Origin: Acidobacteriota bacterium
Lineage (GTDB): Bacteria > Acidobacteriota > Terriglobia > Acidiferrales > UBA7541
Reading direction: 5' to 3'
Assembly (NCBI GenBank): GCA_003225315.1
Contig: QHZD01000023.1
Location: forward strand, 1-64,000
DNA length: 64,000 nucleotides
This document shows, in pieces, positions 47,566 through 55,740 of the stretch. The notes under the pieces are model-generated. The model was not told the DNA's origin, made no database searches, and saw only the letters and a program-made list of their open reading frames with translations. The first letter of the stretch is position 1; each line of letters starts with the position of its first letter. A program made the translations under genes and the position numbers.

Positions 47566-48681
47566 TCAGTCACCGACGCCGCCTTTGGGGGCCTGATAGC
47601 CTTCGCGGGCGTACACCTGATATTTCTGCTTTTTGCCTTTTTGATCGACGATGCTCAGAGGGCCGCCATCCGGAGCCACCAACTCCACCTTAACCTTGTG
47701 AAATTTGCCGTCCTTTGCGCCTGCTGTAGGCGAGTAGGAGAGGCTGTACTGGTGGCGCAGGAACGCGGCGACACTCCGAAACACATCTGGCATCTCGCCG
47801 GCGAACTGAGGAAACCAGGAATAGCCGCCGGTCTCCTGCGAGAAAGTTTTTAACTGATTTTCTGCCTGCAGGTAATCCATACGCCGCAGGCTGCCCATTC
47901 CGCCGTTCATATCGGCGTAGTTCTGAAAGGCGCGGCCCAAACCGATGCAAAAAATCGAGACGTCGCTTTGACGGAGCTGCTTCATGGTCTGATCAAGGGT
48001 GTGTTTGGAGAAGGTATCGACGCCGCTGGCCAGCACGACGATGGACTTCTTGCCTTTTACATCCTTCAAGCGATCCACGGTTTCCAGGATGGCGTCGAAA
48101 AGGTTCGATTCGCTGAAGCCGGGGAAATAGAGATGATAGAGCCCTTCCATGACTTCGTCTTTGTTCTGCGTGAAGTCGACTTCGACACGCGTTTTCATGT
48201 CAAACGTTTCGAGAGCGATCCAGTCTTTCTGTTGCAACGAGGGGAAGAGAGCCGTCGACCAATATTTACCGACATACGCAAAAAAACCGCCATAGCCACG
48301 GCTGCTGAATTCAAGGAGAAGCACCATGGTGATGGGAGCCTCGGTGGGAGAAAAGTTGGTGATCGTTTGGGGCACGCCATCGTCGAGGATGCGGAAATTC
48401 TCTTTCTTAAGACCAGGGATGATGTCGCCGTGCTGCGTGGTGGCGACAACATCGAGCGTGACTATGGGAACATCTACGGCGATAGTCACGCCGGCCTGGG
48501 GAGCTTGCTGTGCCGGATTAGTCGCCTTGGGCGAATCGGGATTCTGCTGTTGTTGCGCTGGGGGCGGAGCGCCACCTTGCGGTCCGGTGGGGGCCTGGGC
48601 GAATACGCAATTCTCAGCCAGCGGCAAGACCAAAACGACCGCCAGAGTTGCGAGCAAAGCTACGGAAAAAATGGCCTTCAT
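47566..48681 (-). CDS. VWFA-related domain protein, acidobacterial type
   Basis: A 371-aa exported protein. A signal peptide (IFSVALLATLAVVLVLPLAENCVFAQ) precedes a Pro/Gln-rich linker (residues about 30-65). The VWA-like domain spans about 70-330 with VTLDVVATTQHGDIIPGLKKENF at its start, VLLASGVD-like strand SIVVLASGVDTFS, and FCIGLGRAFQNY. The first MIDAS motif DxSxS is altered to LLEFSSRG (Glu at the Asp position). This is the hallmark family (TIGR03436) abundant in Acidobacteriota. The function is unknown; adhesion or envelope assembly has been guessed. It is divergent from the M20 gene. Confidence 0.88.
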   Translation of the reverse strand: MKAIFSVALLATLAVVLVLPLAENCVFAQAPTGPQGGAPPPAQQQQNPDSPKATNPAQQAPQAGVTIAVDVPIVTLDVVATTQHGDIIPGLKKENFRILDDGVPQTITNFSPTEAPITMVLLLEFSSRGYGGFFAYVGKYWSTALFPSLQQKDWIALETFDMKTRVEVDFTQNKDEVMEGLYHLYFPGFSESNLFDAILETVDRLKDVKGKKSIVVLASGVDTFSKHTLDQTMKQLRQSDVSIFCIGLGRAFQNYADMNGGMGSLRRMDYLQAENQLKTFSQETGGYSWFPQFAGEMPDVFRSVAAFLRHQYSLSYSPTAGAKDGKFHKVKVELVAPDGGPLSIVDQKGKKQKYQVYAREGYQAPKGGVGD

Positions 48682-48891
48682 CGTGCGCCCCCGATAGCAA
48701 TCAAAACTGCAAATTTTCGACTACCCCCCGCTCGCAGGACAGTCTAGTAGCCATGAAGCGGGTCAATCTTCGCAACCGAACAGCAATGCCTAAGTCAAGC
48801 GCCCACACCTGCATGTTAGTATGAAGCGTAATAAAGGCAAAACGTTTACTGGCGCCGGAATGCCGCCAGCTTTTTCTAGGAGGATGGATTC
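48682..48891. promoter_or_regulatory. Divergent promoter region, VWFA gene and M20 gene
   Basis: A 210-bp region must hold both promoters. AGGAGG at about 48879-48884 is a strong RBS for the GTG start at 48892. I see no confident -35/-10 pair. Confidence 0.3.
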
Positions 48892-50358
48892 GTGAACTGG
48901 AAACGAATGGTCCCGAGCATAGCGGGAGCGACGGTATTGATGGTAGCCGCAAGTTTTCCGGCCGCGGCGCAGGTGGCGCCAGCAGCGGGGCCAGGGATCC
49001 CAGCGAGTATTTCTTCGGCCGGGAATACACCAGCAATCGCCAAGGAAGCGCGAGGCTGGCTGGCGGACCTCATCAAGATCAATACATCGAATCCTCCGGG
49101 AAACGAGCAGGTCGCGGCGATGTACATTGCGGGAATCCTGGCCAGGGACGGGATCAAGGCGGATGTTCTGGACATGACGCCGGGGCGGAGCGCGGTGGTT
49201 GCCAGGTTGCAGAGTTCGGCGGTCGCGCAACCTTCAAAGGCGCTGTTGCTGGTGGCGCACATTGACACGGTGCCGGTGGAGAAGTCGCGGTGGACCGTTG
49301 ATCCATTCGGCGCGGTGGTCAAGGACGGATATTTGTACGGACGCGGGGCCATCGATGACAAAGGCATGCTCGCGGCGAACCTGGCGGTGTTCCTTGAATT
49401 GAAGCGTTCGAGGGCGCGCCTGAACCGCGACGTGATTTTCCTCGCGACGGACGACGAGGAGACCAGCGGGGATGCCAGCATTCGCATGCTGATTGCGAAG
49501 CACTGGGAAAAATTCGCCGGAGGGTTCGCGATCAACGAAGGCGGAAACGTCTTTCTGAAGAACGGAAAAGTGCAGTACGTCGGCGTACAAGCAAGCGAGA
49601 AAGTGGCCACCAACGTCGCTGTGATCGCGCGCGGTACGTCAGGCCACGCTTCGCAGCCGACGAAAGACAATCCAGTCGTACATCTGGCGGCGGCGGTGGC
49701 GAAAATCGGTAATTATTCCGCGCCGGTGCACTTCACTGCGATTGTGCGGAGATATTTCGAGGGGCTGGCGCCGCTCGAGGATGACGAGATCGGGAAGTGG
49801 ATGCGCTCGATGGACACGCCGGACCGCGGCGAGCACGCGCAACGCGTGATTTCCGATGCCAGTCCTTTGTGGAATTCGATGTTGCGAGACACCATCGCAC
49901 CGACAGTTTTGACAGGAGGCGTGGCGAATAACGTGATTCCGGCGGAGGCGCGGGCAAACCTGAACGTACGGCTGCTTCCGGGCGATCCCATTGATGGCGT
50001 GATCAACGAGCTAAATAAGCTGGTGAATGATCCGCAAGTGCGGCTGGAGGTACAGCCAAACGCCGGACTCGCAGCGCCGCCATCGTCGCTGGAATCGGAT
50101 TTTTATAATGTAATCACGAAGGTGGCTTCGCGAGAATTCGAAGGCGCCCCCGCGTTGCCGTTTCAATCGACGTGGCTGACGGATTCGGCGCAGTTGCGGC
50201 TCCACAACGTCCAAGCCTATGGGCTGGTCCCGTTTCCGCTGACGGACGATGATCTCAAGCGTATGCACGGGAACGATGAACGGATACCGCTCGCGGCGTT
50301 TGACAAGGGTGTGGACGTGCTGCTGAAAATCGTCACGGAATTCGCGGTCGCGCGCTAG
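48892..50358 (+). CDS. Exported M20/M25/M40-family metallopeptidase
   Basis: A 488-aa di-zinc exopeptidase. It starts at a GTG preceded by AGGAGGATG. A signal peptide (SIAGATVLMVAASFPAAAQ) points to periplasmic action. The M20 motifs are LLVAHIDTVPVE (His/Asp), YGRGAIDDKGMLA (bridging Asp), TDDEETSG (catalytic Glu pair) and the dimerisation domain at about 230-350 (ARGTSGHASQPTKDN). The last His would be near the C-terminus. Substrates are probably peptides or acyl amino acids. It stands upstream of pyk, 93 bp apart, and an operon with pyk is not obvious. Confidence 0.9.
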   Translation: MNWKRMVPSIAGATVLMVAASFPAAAQVAPAAGPGIPASISSAGNTPAIAKEARGWLADLIKINTSNPPGNEQVAAMYIAGILARDGIKADVLDMTPGRSAVVARLQSSAVAQPSKALLLVAHIDTVPVEKSRWTVDPFGAVVKDGYLYGRGAIDDKGMLAANLAVFLELKRSRARLNRDVIFLATDDEETSGDASIRMLIAKHWEKFAGGFAINEGGNVFLKNGKVQYVGVQASEKVATNVAVIARGTSGHASQPTKDNPVVHLAAAVAKIGNYSAPVHFTAIVRRYFEGLAPLEDDEIGKWMRSMDTPDRGEHAQRVISDASPLWNSMLRDTIAPTVLTGGVANNVIPAEARANLNVRLLPGDPIDGVINELNKLVNDPQVRLEVQPNAGLAAPPSSLESDFYNVITKVASREFEGAPALPFQSTWLTDSAQLRLHNVQAYGLVPFPLTDDDLKRMHGNDERIPLAAFDKGVDVLLKIVTEFAVAR

Positions 50359-50426
50359 CAGAGAACAGATTCGCAAGCGAAAACAGACACTGTCTCATCC
50401 AGTTCCCGTAAAGAATAAAAACAGTC

Positions 50427-50432
50427 TACAAT
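50427..50432 (+). promoter_or_regulatory. Candidate -10 of the pyruvate kinase gene
   Basis: TACAAT lies 20 nt before the ATG. The RBS AAAGGA is directly downstream at 50443-50448, giving a very short leader of about 13 nt. No -35 is evident. Confidence 0.3.
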
Positions 50433-50451
50433 CGGTGCCCTTAAAGGACGC

Positions 50452-51876
50452 ATGAGTTTCCGTCATTCCAAAATAGTGTGCACCATCGGTCCGGCGAGCC
50501 GTTCGCCGAAGATGATTGACCGCTTGGTGGGCGCGGGTATGGACGTGGCGCGGCTGAATTTTTCGCATGGTACCCACGAGGAGCACGCGAAAAATATTTC
50601 GACGTTGCGGGCTGCTTCCATCGAGCATGAAAAACCGATTGCCATCCTGGCGGACCTGCAAGGACCAAAAATCCGTACCGGACCGCTGGCGGGTGGCGGG
50701 CCAGTTCTGCTGCGTACGGGCCAGAAGTTCATAATCACTACGGCAAAGATTCTGGGAGATTCGACGCGCGTAAATACAGTTTTCACGCCGTTGCCGAGAG
50801 AAGTTCACCGTGGCGACCGCATCCTGCTTTCGGACGGGTTGATCGAATTGCGCGTGGAAAAAGTCAGCGCCCGGAACGTGATTTGCGAAGTCGTGAACGG
50901 CGGAGCGCTCGGCGAACACAAAGGAATCAACCTGCCCGGGGTGAAATTGCGCGTGCCCGCGCTTACGCCAAAAGACCGCGCCGATTTGGTTTTCGCGCTG
51001 AAACACGGCGCGGACTACATTGCCGTCAGTTTTGTGCGGCGCCCGGAAGACGTGCTGCTGGCGAAGCAATTGATTCGCAGGGCCGGAAGAGAGGTCCCGG
51101 TGATTGCGAAACTGGAAAAGCCCGAGGCCATCGAAAATCTGGACGCGATTCTGCTGGCCGCCGATGGGGTGATGGTGGCGCGCGGCGACCTGGGCGTGGA
51201 AATGAATCCGGAGCGCGTGCCGGTGGTCCAAAAAACGATTATTGCGCGAGCCAGGGAACTCCGGCGCCCGGTGATTACCGCGACGCAGATGCTGGAATCC
51301 ATGACCGAGAATCCGCGGCCGACGCGCGCGGAAGCTTCCGACGTGGCCAACGCGATTTTCGATGGCTCGGACGCGGTGATGCTCTCGGCGGAAACGGCCT
51401 CGGGGAAATATCCCATCGAAGCCGTTAGCATGATGGCGCGCATCATCGAAGAAGCGGAAGGGAGCATCCGGGAATTTCCGCGGCCGGCGTCTCAGGAGCA
51501 ATTAAAAGTTGCGGGAACCGTCGCGGAGCTGGTGTGCCACGCCTCACGCGAATTGCACATGAAGGTGATCGCCGTCTTCACGCACAGCGGTTTCACGGCG
51601 CGACTGGTGTCGCGCTACCGGCCGCTGGTGCCGATTGTGGCGTTTTCCCCGGAAGCGGAGACCCGCCGGCGTATGGCCCTGATCTGGGGCGTGGTGCCGA
51701 GAAACATCCAGGACGTGCAAAAGGTGGACGGGCTGGCCAAGGTCGCGGAGAAACGCCTGCTCGAAGAGCGGCTTGTCCGCAAGGGCGAGATCGTCGGAAT
51801 TGTTGCGGGCACGCCGATGGGCATTCGCGGGACAACGAACTTCATGAAGTTCCACATCATCGGCGGGCCGGCGTGA
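50452..51876 (+). CDS. pyk: Pyruvate kinase
   Basis: A 474-aa glycolytic enzyme that makes ATP and pyruvate from phosphoenolpyruvate. AAAGGACGC precedes the ATG. The N-terminal KIVCTIGPASRSPKMIDRL and ARLNFSHGTHEEH, ILADLQGPKIRTG, and the active-site VIAKLEKPEAIENLDAI with VARGDLGVEM and TATQMLESM are all intact. The C-terminal allosteric domain (about 350-474) contains VFTHSGFTARLVSRYRP. Its length is normal, without the extra phosphohistidine domain of some Firmicutes. With eno and gpmI, it puts the last three glycolytic steps within about 15 kb. Confidence 0.97.
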   Translation: MSFRHSKIVCTIGPASRSPKMIDRLVGAGMDVARLNFSHGTHEEHAKNISTLRAASIEHEKPIAILADLQGPKIRTGPLAGGGPVLLRTGQKFIITTAKILGDSTRVNTVFTPLPREVHRGDRILLSDGLIELRVEKVSARNVICEVVNGGALGEHKGINLPGVKLRVPALTPKDRADLVFALKHGADYIAVSFVRRPEDVLLAKQLIRRAGREVPVIAKLEKPEAIENLDAILLAADGVMVARGDLGVEMNPERVPVVQKTIIARARELRRPVITATQMLESMTENPRPTRAEASDVANAIFDGSDAVMLSAETASGKYPIEAVSMMARIIEEAEGSIREFPRPASQEQLKVAGTVAELVCHASRELHMKVIAVFTHSGFTARLVSRYRPLVPIVAFSPEAETRRRMALIWGVVPRNIQDVQKVDGLAKVAEKRLLEERLVRKGEIVGIVAGTPMGIRGTTNFMKFHIIGGPA

Positions 51877-51889
51877 GCAGTGAGCAGCG

Positions 51890-52200
51890 TAGTCCTAAGG
51901 TGCTGCTACCCCCACCCCCCATCAATTTGTATGAATGTGAAAACAAAGGCCTTACAAAAAAAGCATTTCGTAACTGATTGATTCTAAGGGACGCGATCTT
52001 GCTTGTTTTGGATTGGCAAAGCTGAAATTGCTGGCTTGAAAAAGAAAAGGGGAGCAGCTCCCGCACTCCAAACGCAGTTATCTACAAGGTAAAATATAGC
52101 AGAGATTAGAGAAATGTCAAGAGGTTTTTTCATTTTTGTCAACCTCTTTTGAAATGTCCTTTTTTCTCCTCGATTAAAATGTCCCCTTCGTTCACGGGGG
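51890..52200. other. AT-rich intergenic block with C-tract and inverted repeats
   Basis: A 380-bp gap between convergent genes. It opens with a C-tract (CCCCCACCCCCC near 51909) and then becomes markedly AT-rich compared with its surroundings. AAGAGGTT (52119-52126) and AACCTCTT (52141-52148) form an 8-bp stem with a 14-nt loop, suitable as a terminator for either gene. GAAATGTC occurs at 52111 and 52151, and AAATGTCC again near 52178. GGGAGCAGCTCCC near 52055 is another small hairpin. No open frame is credible. It may be a dispersed intergenic repeat or an IS-end remnant. Confidence 0.45.
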
Positions 52201-52259
52201 AAGAGTGGACGGAAGGGGCGCTGGCGACAGTCGGCAAGTAAAAACTGGGCTGGCTTCTT

Positions 52260-53048
52260 CTAATTGACCCAGTTGTCAGGGCGGGAGGGCGGTTCTTTCC
52301 TGTGCTTGTTGATGTAGACCTCGAAGCGCTTGCGATTTCGTTTGTGCTGCCAGTCCGTGACCGTGTTGCGGACATTGTATAGGAACGAGCCGCGGCGGAG
52401 GTAGAGATAACCAACGAGCATGCCGCCGAGATGGCAGACGTGGCTGACATTATCTCCGCCGGAGCCAATCGTGGAGAAGAATTCGATTGCCCCCATCACG
52501 GCAACGTAAGGGCGCATCGGGATTGTGACCGGAAGAGGAATCAGCCAAATGCGGCGGTCGGGGAAGAGCACCGCGTTGGCCATTAGGATCCCGAAAATCG
52601 CTCCAGAAGCGCCAATGGTGGGCGTCAAAGAAGGCGGCGCCCCGAAGAAGACAGGAACTGTTTTGACGATCACCTCGATGAGCCCCGCGCCTGCTCCACA
52701 TAGAAAAAAATAATTCAGAAACCGGCGTTTCCCCCAAACCAATTCCAGTTCGCGGCCGAACATCCAGAGCATCAGCATGTTGATCAGGATGTGCCAGACC
52801 GATCTCGGATCGTGAAAGAAAATGTAGGTAAAGGGCTGCCAGATGCGCGGCGGAAGCAAACGTGTCACTGCCGCGGGGATCAAACCGAACCACTTCAGCA
52901 TCCAGGCGCAAGCACCTGGGCTCAGGAGGTAAGTTAACACCTCGACCAGGAAGACGCCGGTGCACACAAGCACAATCAGCTTGACACCGGGGGTAATGAA
53001 ACTGCGCCAGTCGAAGTTGTAACGCCGCGCGCCGAAGGTACTTCCCAT
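52260..53048 (-). CDS. Rhomboid-family intramembrane serine protease
   Basis: A 262-aa polytopic membrane protease with about six transmembrane helices. The cytoplasmic N-terminus (MGSTFGARRYNF) is short. HILINMLMLWMFGRELE is the conserved oxyanion/L1 region. The catalytic Ser148 sits in TIGASGAIFG and the catalytic His is in VSHVCHLGGMLVGY (His203 or His206). The C-terminus is basic and cytoplasmic (QHKRNRKRFEVYINKHRK). It would cleave single-pass membrane proteins within the bilayer; its substrates are unknown. The RBS is weak. It is followed upstream by an unrelated OPT transporter gene, 124 bp away. Confidence 0.92.
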   Translation of the reverse strand: MGSTFGARRYNFDWRSFITPGVKLIVLVCTGVFLVEVLTYLLSPGACAWMLKWFGLIPAAVTRLLPPRIWQPFTYIFFHDPRSVWHILINMLMLWMFGRELELVWGKRRFLNYFFLCGAGAGLIEVIVKTVPVFFGAPPSLTPTIGASGAIFGILMANAVLFPDRRIWLIPLPVTIPMRPYVAVMGAIEFFSTIGSGGDNVSHVCHLGGMLVGYLYLRRGSFLYNVRNTVTDWQHKRNRKRFEVYINKHRKEPPSRPDNWVN

Positions 53049-53172
53049 TTAGCCAGTCTACGGCGACCGAGGGCGCTCGTCAAAGGAGCGTCTCGGCTAA
53101 TCAGTAGTGGTGAGTTTTGAATCTTGACCCCAATTGTCACGATCAAGAAAATTCAAACTAGCCGACTGCCGG

Positions 53173-55389
53173 CTAATCGAGCTTCTTGCGGGCGAAATAG
53201 AAAAGCGAGGTCGCGAGAAGCGCGAACATAAAAACGCCGAAGAGATTGCTGGTCGCGAGCGGTCCCATCAGTTTAGGCCCAAAGGAGAAGAGGTCAGGCC
53301 GCCAGGGGAGGCCAAGAATGGATGTGAGGAAATGAGGGACGCGATTGGAGATTTCCGGGTCTTGCAGAAGAGCGATGATGATGCCAAGCAGCCCGAAGAC
53401 ACCTCCCGCGGCGATGAGTCCGCTGGAGTAGAGTGCGCCCGGGCTGGCTTCGCTTTCGTCTTTTTTCTTCGTAGTTGCTTCGACCAGCGCGCGGACAAGA
53501 CCGCCGGCAAACATCGCCCCAGTCGTGGCGATGGAAAGATACGATCCGGTTGCAAAGGCCAGGGAGCGAACGCCCAGAACCTCCACGGCGATGACCAGGG
53601 CAACGCCCATCAAAACCAAACGCCAAGGCAATCGCTGATTCAGAATGCCATGTATCACGGTGGCCATCAGCCGGGCCTGGGGAGCCGGAGCCTTATCGCT
53701 GCCGATGCCCTGCGCCCACTGGAACTCGATTTTCTTTGTCGATGGATCGTAGAGATACTCGCCATCGGGAATCTCATGCGAGCTCAAGGAATTGATCAGC
53801 ACATAAGTTTTTCCTTGATGGGTAAAAGTGTCTCTTTCGACTTTGACGCCCTCTGGCAGAGTCTGGAGGTTGACCGGTATTTCCGTGGGGATATATTTTT
53901 CCAAACCTTTATTCATCAGATTCAAAGTTGTCCCGATGGCGATGGTGGAAACCGTAACACCCACGAGAAGGCTCAATTGCTGATAGGAGGGCGTGGCGCC
54001 GACGAGGTAGCCGGTCTTCAAGTCCTGCGAGGTGGCGCCGGCAATTGCCGCAGCCGTGCAGACCACTCCGCCAATCATCAATGCCAGCACTTCGTAATTA
54101 GGCGCCGTCCACCCGGCCACAAAAAAGATCGCGCACGTAGCCATGAGCGTGGCGATACTCATGCCGCTGACCGGGTTGGAGGAATTGCCGAGCAGCCCGC
54201 TGATGCGCGCCGCCACGGTAACAAAGAGGAAGCCGAAGACGGTGACGAGAATACCGGCCAGAAGATTGTGGTACCACTGCGTATTCGCGCCCTTCATAGG
54301 ATGAAACGTCAGCAGCGCCCACATCATGGCAATGATGAGGATAGAGCCGACAATGACCCAGCGCATGGGGACGTCGCGGTCAATTCTAGAAGCCGAGGAT
54401 GAGGTATCAGCGCCCTCGGCACGCACGTCTTTCAATCCCGCGCGCAATGCTGAAATGATGGTGGGCAGAGTGCGCAATAGGGTAATCAATCCAGCAGCGG
54501 CGACGGCGCCTGCGCCCATCGGTCGAATGTAGCTGCGCCAGATGTCATCCGGCGTCATGAGAGGGATGGGAATGGTGGAGGGATAAATCGGCGTGTTGCC
54601 CGCAAGCTGGCCATAAAATTTGATGGCGGGCATCATGACCAGCCAGGAGACGATGCCTCCGGCGAAGAGGATGCCGGCAACCCGCGGACCAATGATATAG
54701 CCGACTCCTAGATATTCGGAGGTTATAGCCGCGCGAAAACTCGCTCCGGGAAACCAACTGGGCCGGCCCTCGGGCTGTGAGGTCCACGCTTGCACCGTGT
54801 TCATCAGGAAGGTGTAAACGCCGCCGAGCCCGAGGCCCCAGAAAACGCGGCCTGCGAAGGAGCCGCCACGTTCCCCTGCGACAAGCACGTCGGCGCATGC
54901 TGTGCCTTCGGGAAACGCCAAATTTCCGTGTTCTTTGACGATCAGTTGGCGGCGCAGCGGCACCATGAAGAGCACGCCGAGCCACCCACCTAGCAAAGCC
55001 AATGGGAAAATCCGCCAAAACGTGAATTCGGAGCCGAAACCGAGAAAGATCAGCGCAGGGATGGTGAACATGACGCCCGCGGCGAGCGATTCGCCTGCCG
55101 AGCCAGTGGTCTGGACAATATTGTTTTCAAGGATGGTGGAACGGCCGAAGGCACGAAGGATGCTGATGGAGAGTACGGAAATGGGGATCGAGGCGGAAAC
55201 CGTAAGCCCGGCGCGCAGGCCAACGTAGACGGTCACGGCGCCGAACAGCAGCCCGAAAAGTGCCCCAAGGACGATCGCCCGGGTGGTGAATTCCCCTGGA
55301 CTTTCTTCGGCCGATATATAGGTGCGGAATTCACCTGGTGGCGCCGTCGAACTCCATGCCTTTTCGCGCCCCCCAGTTTGTTCGCTCAA
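53173..55389 (-). CDS. OPT-family oligopeptide/metal-chelate transporter
   Basis: A 738-aa inner-membrane transporter with about 15 hydrophobic segments. It starts at a TTG (55389) preceded by GGGAGG at 6 nt. The N-terminal PGEFTTRAIVLGALFGLLFGAVTVYVGLRAGLTVSASIP region is typical, as is NNIVQTTGSAGESLAAGVMFTIPAL (short pieces at residues 25-115). A soluble loop of about 70 residues at about 490-560 (LPEGVKVERDTFTHQGKTYV) is present between helices. OPT proteins import peptides or metal-siderophore complexes. The closest relatives are bacterial OPT proteins of unknown substrate. It is divergent from the DUF3857 gene pair. Confidence 0.9.
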   Translation of the reverse strand: MSEQTGGREKAWSSTAPPGEFRTYISAEESPGEFTTRAIVLGALFGLLFGAVTVYVGLRAGLTVSASIPISVLSISILRAFGRSTILENNIVQTTGSAGESLAAGVMFTIPALIFLGFGSEFTFWRIFPLALLGGWLGVLFMVPLRRQLIVKEHGNLAFPEGTACADVLVAGERGGSFAGRVFWGLGLGGVYTFLMNTVQAWTSQPEGRPSWFPGASFRAAITSEYLGVGYIIGPRVAGILFAGGIVSWLVMMPAIKFYGQLAGNTPIYPSTIPIPLMTPDDIWRSYIRPMGAGAVAAAGLITLLRTLPTIISALRAGLKDVRAEGADTSSSASRIDRDVPMRWVIVGSILIIAMMWALLTFHPMKGANTQWYHNLLAGILVTVFGFLFVTVAARISGLLGNSSNPVSGMSIATLMATCAIFFVAGWTAPNYEVLALMIGGVVCTAAAIAGATSQDLKTGYLVGATPSYQQLSLLVGVTVSTIAIGTTLNLMNKGLEKYIPTEIPVNLQTLPEGVKVERDTFTHQGKTYVLINSLSSHEIPDGEYLYDPSTKKIEFQWAQGIGSDKAPAPQARLMATVIHGILNQRLPWRLVLMGVALVIAVEVLGVRSLAFATGSYLSIATTGAMFAGGLVRALVEATTKKKDESEASPGALYSSGLIAAGGVFGLLGIIIALLQDPEISNRVPHFLTSILGLPWRPDLFSFGPKLMGPLATSNLFGVFMFALLATSLFYFARKKLD

Positions 55390-55740
55390 TGAAGCCTCCC
55401 TATTTGCCGCAATTTGATGACGATGCCGCCCCTGTGCGGGGGATTATGCCGCAGGGGGGCCAGGCGGGGAAGCGAATCCTAGCCGTCGGAGGGGCCGCTT
55501 TTTCTCAGGTCTATGCCCTATTGACGGATAGAAGAGCGTCCCTATAATGGCCGCCGATATATGTTGCTCAGGTAGGCAACAGCCCATGGGATGTGACCTC
55601 TTGACGTCGCGGACAAACGCGAAACCGTTCCGGGCGCCGGTGGCCGCATTGCAGCCGGTTCACATGGGAGCCACCTGCGGATCCTTCCCCGTGGTCCGTC
55701 GAATACCGTGATTCTGCTGATGCAAGCTGGGAGAACTATC
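55390..55740. other. Divergent intergenic region, OPT gene and DUF3857 pair
   Basis: About 350 bp without a credible gene. It holds the promoter given separately (55521-55548) and a G-rich stretch near 55440-55475 (GGGGGATT, GGGGGGCC). The leader of the plus-strand gene would be about 185 nt and could contain regulatory structure, but I see no known riboswitch. Confidence 0.45.
55521..55548 (+). promoter_or_regulatory. Strong sigma70-type promoter for the DUF3857 pair
   Basis: TTGACG (55521-55526) and a perfect TATAAT (55543-55548) are separated by 16 bp, the best promoter in the window. It points to the plus-strand genes from 55741. Confidence 0.6.

Noticed and set aside
50395-51501. Minus-strand 368-codon frame opposite pyruvate kinase
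   Set aside because: Antisense shadow; pyk on the other strand is complete and conserved.
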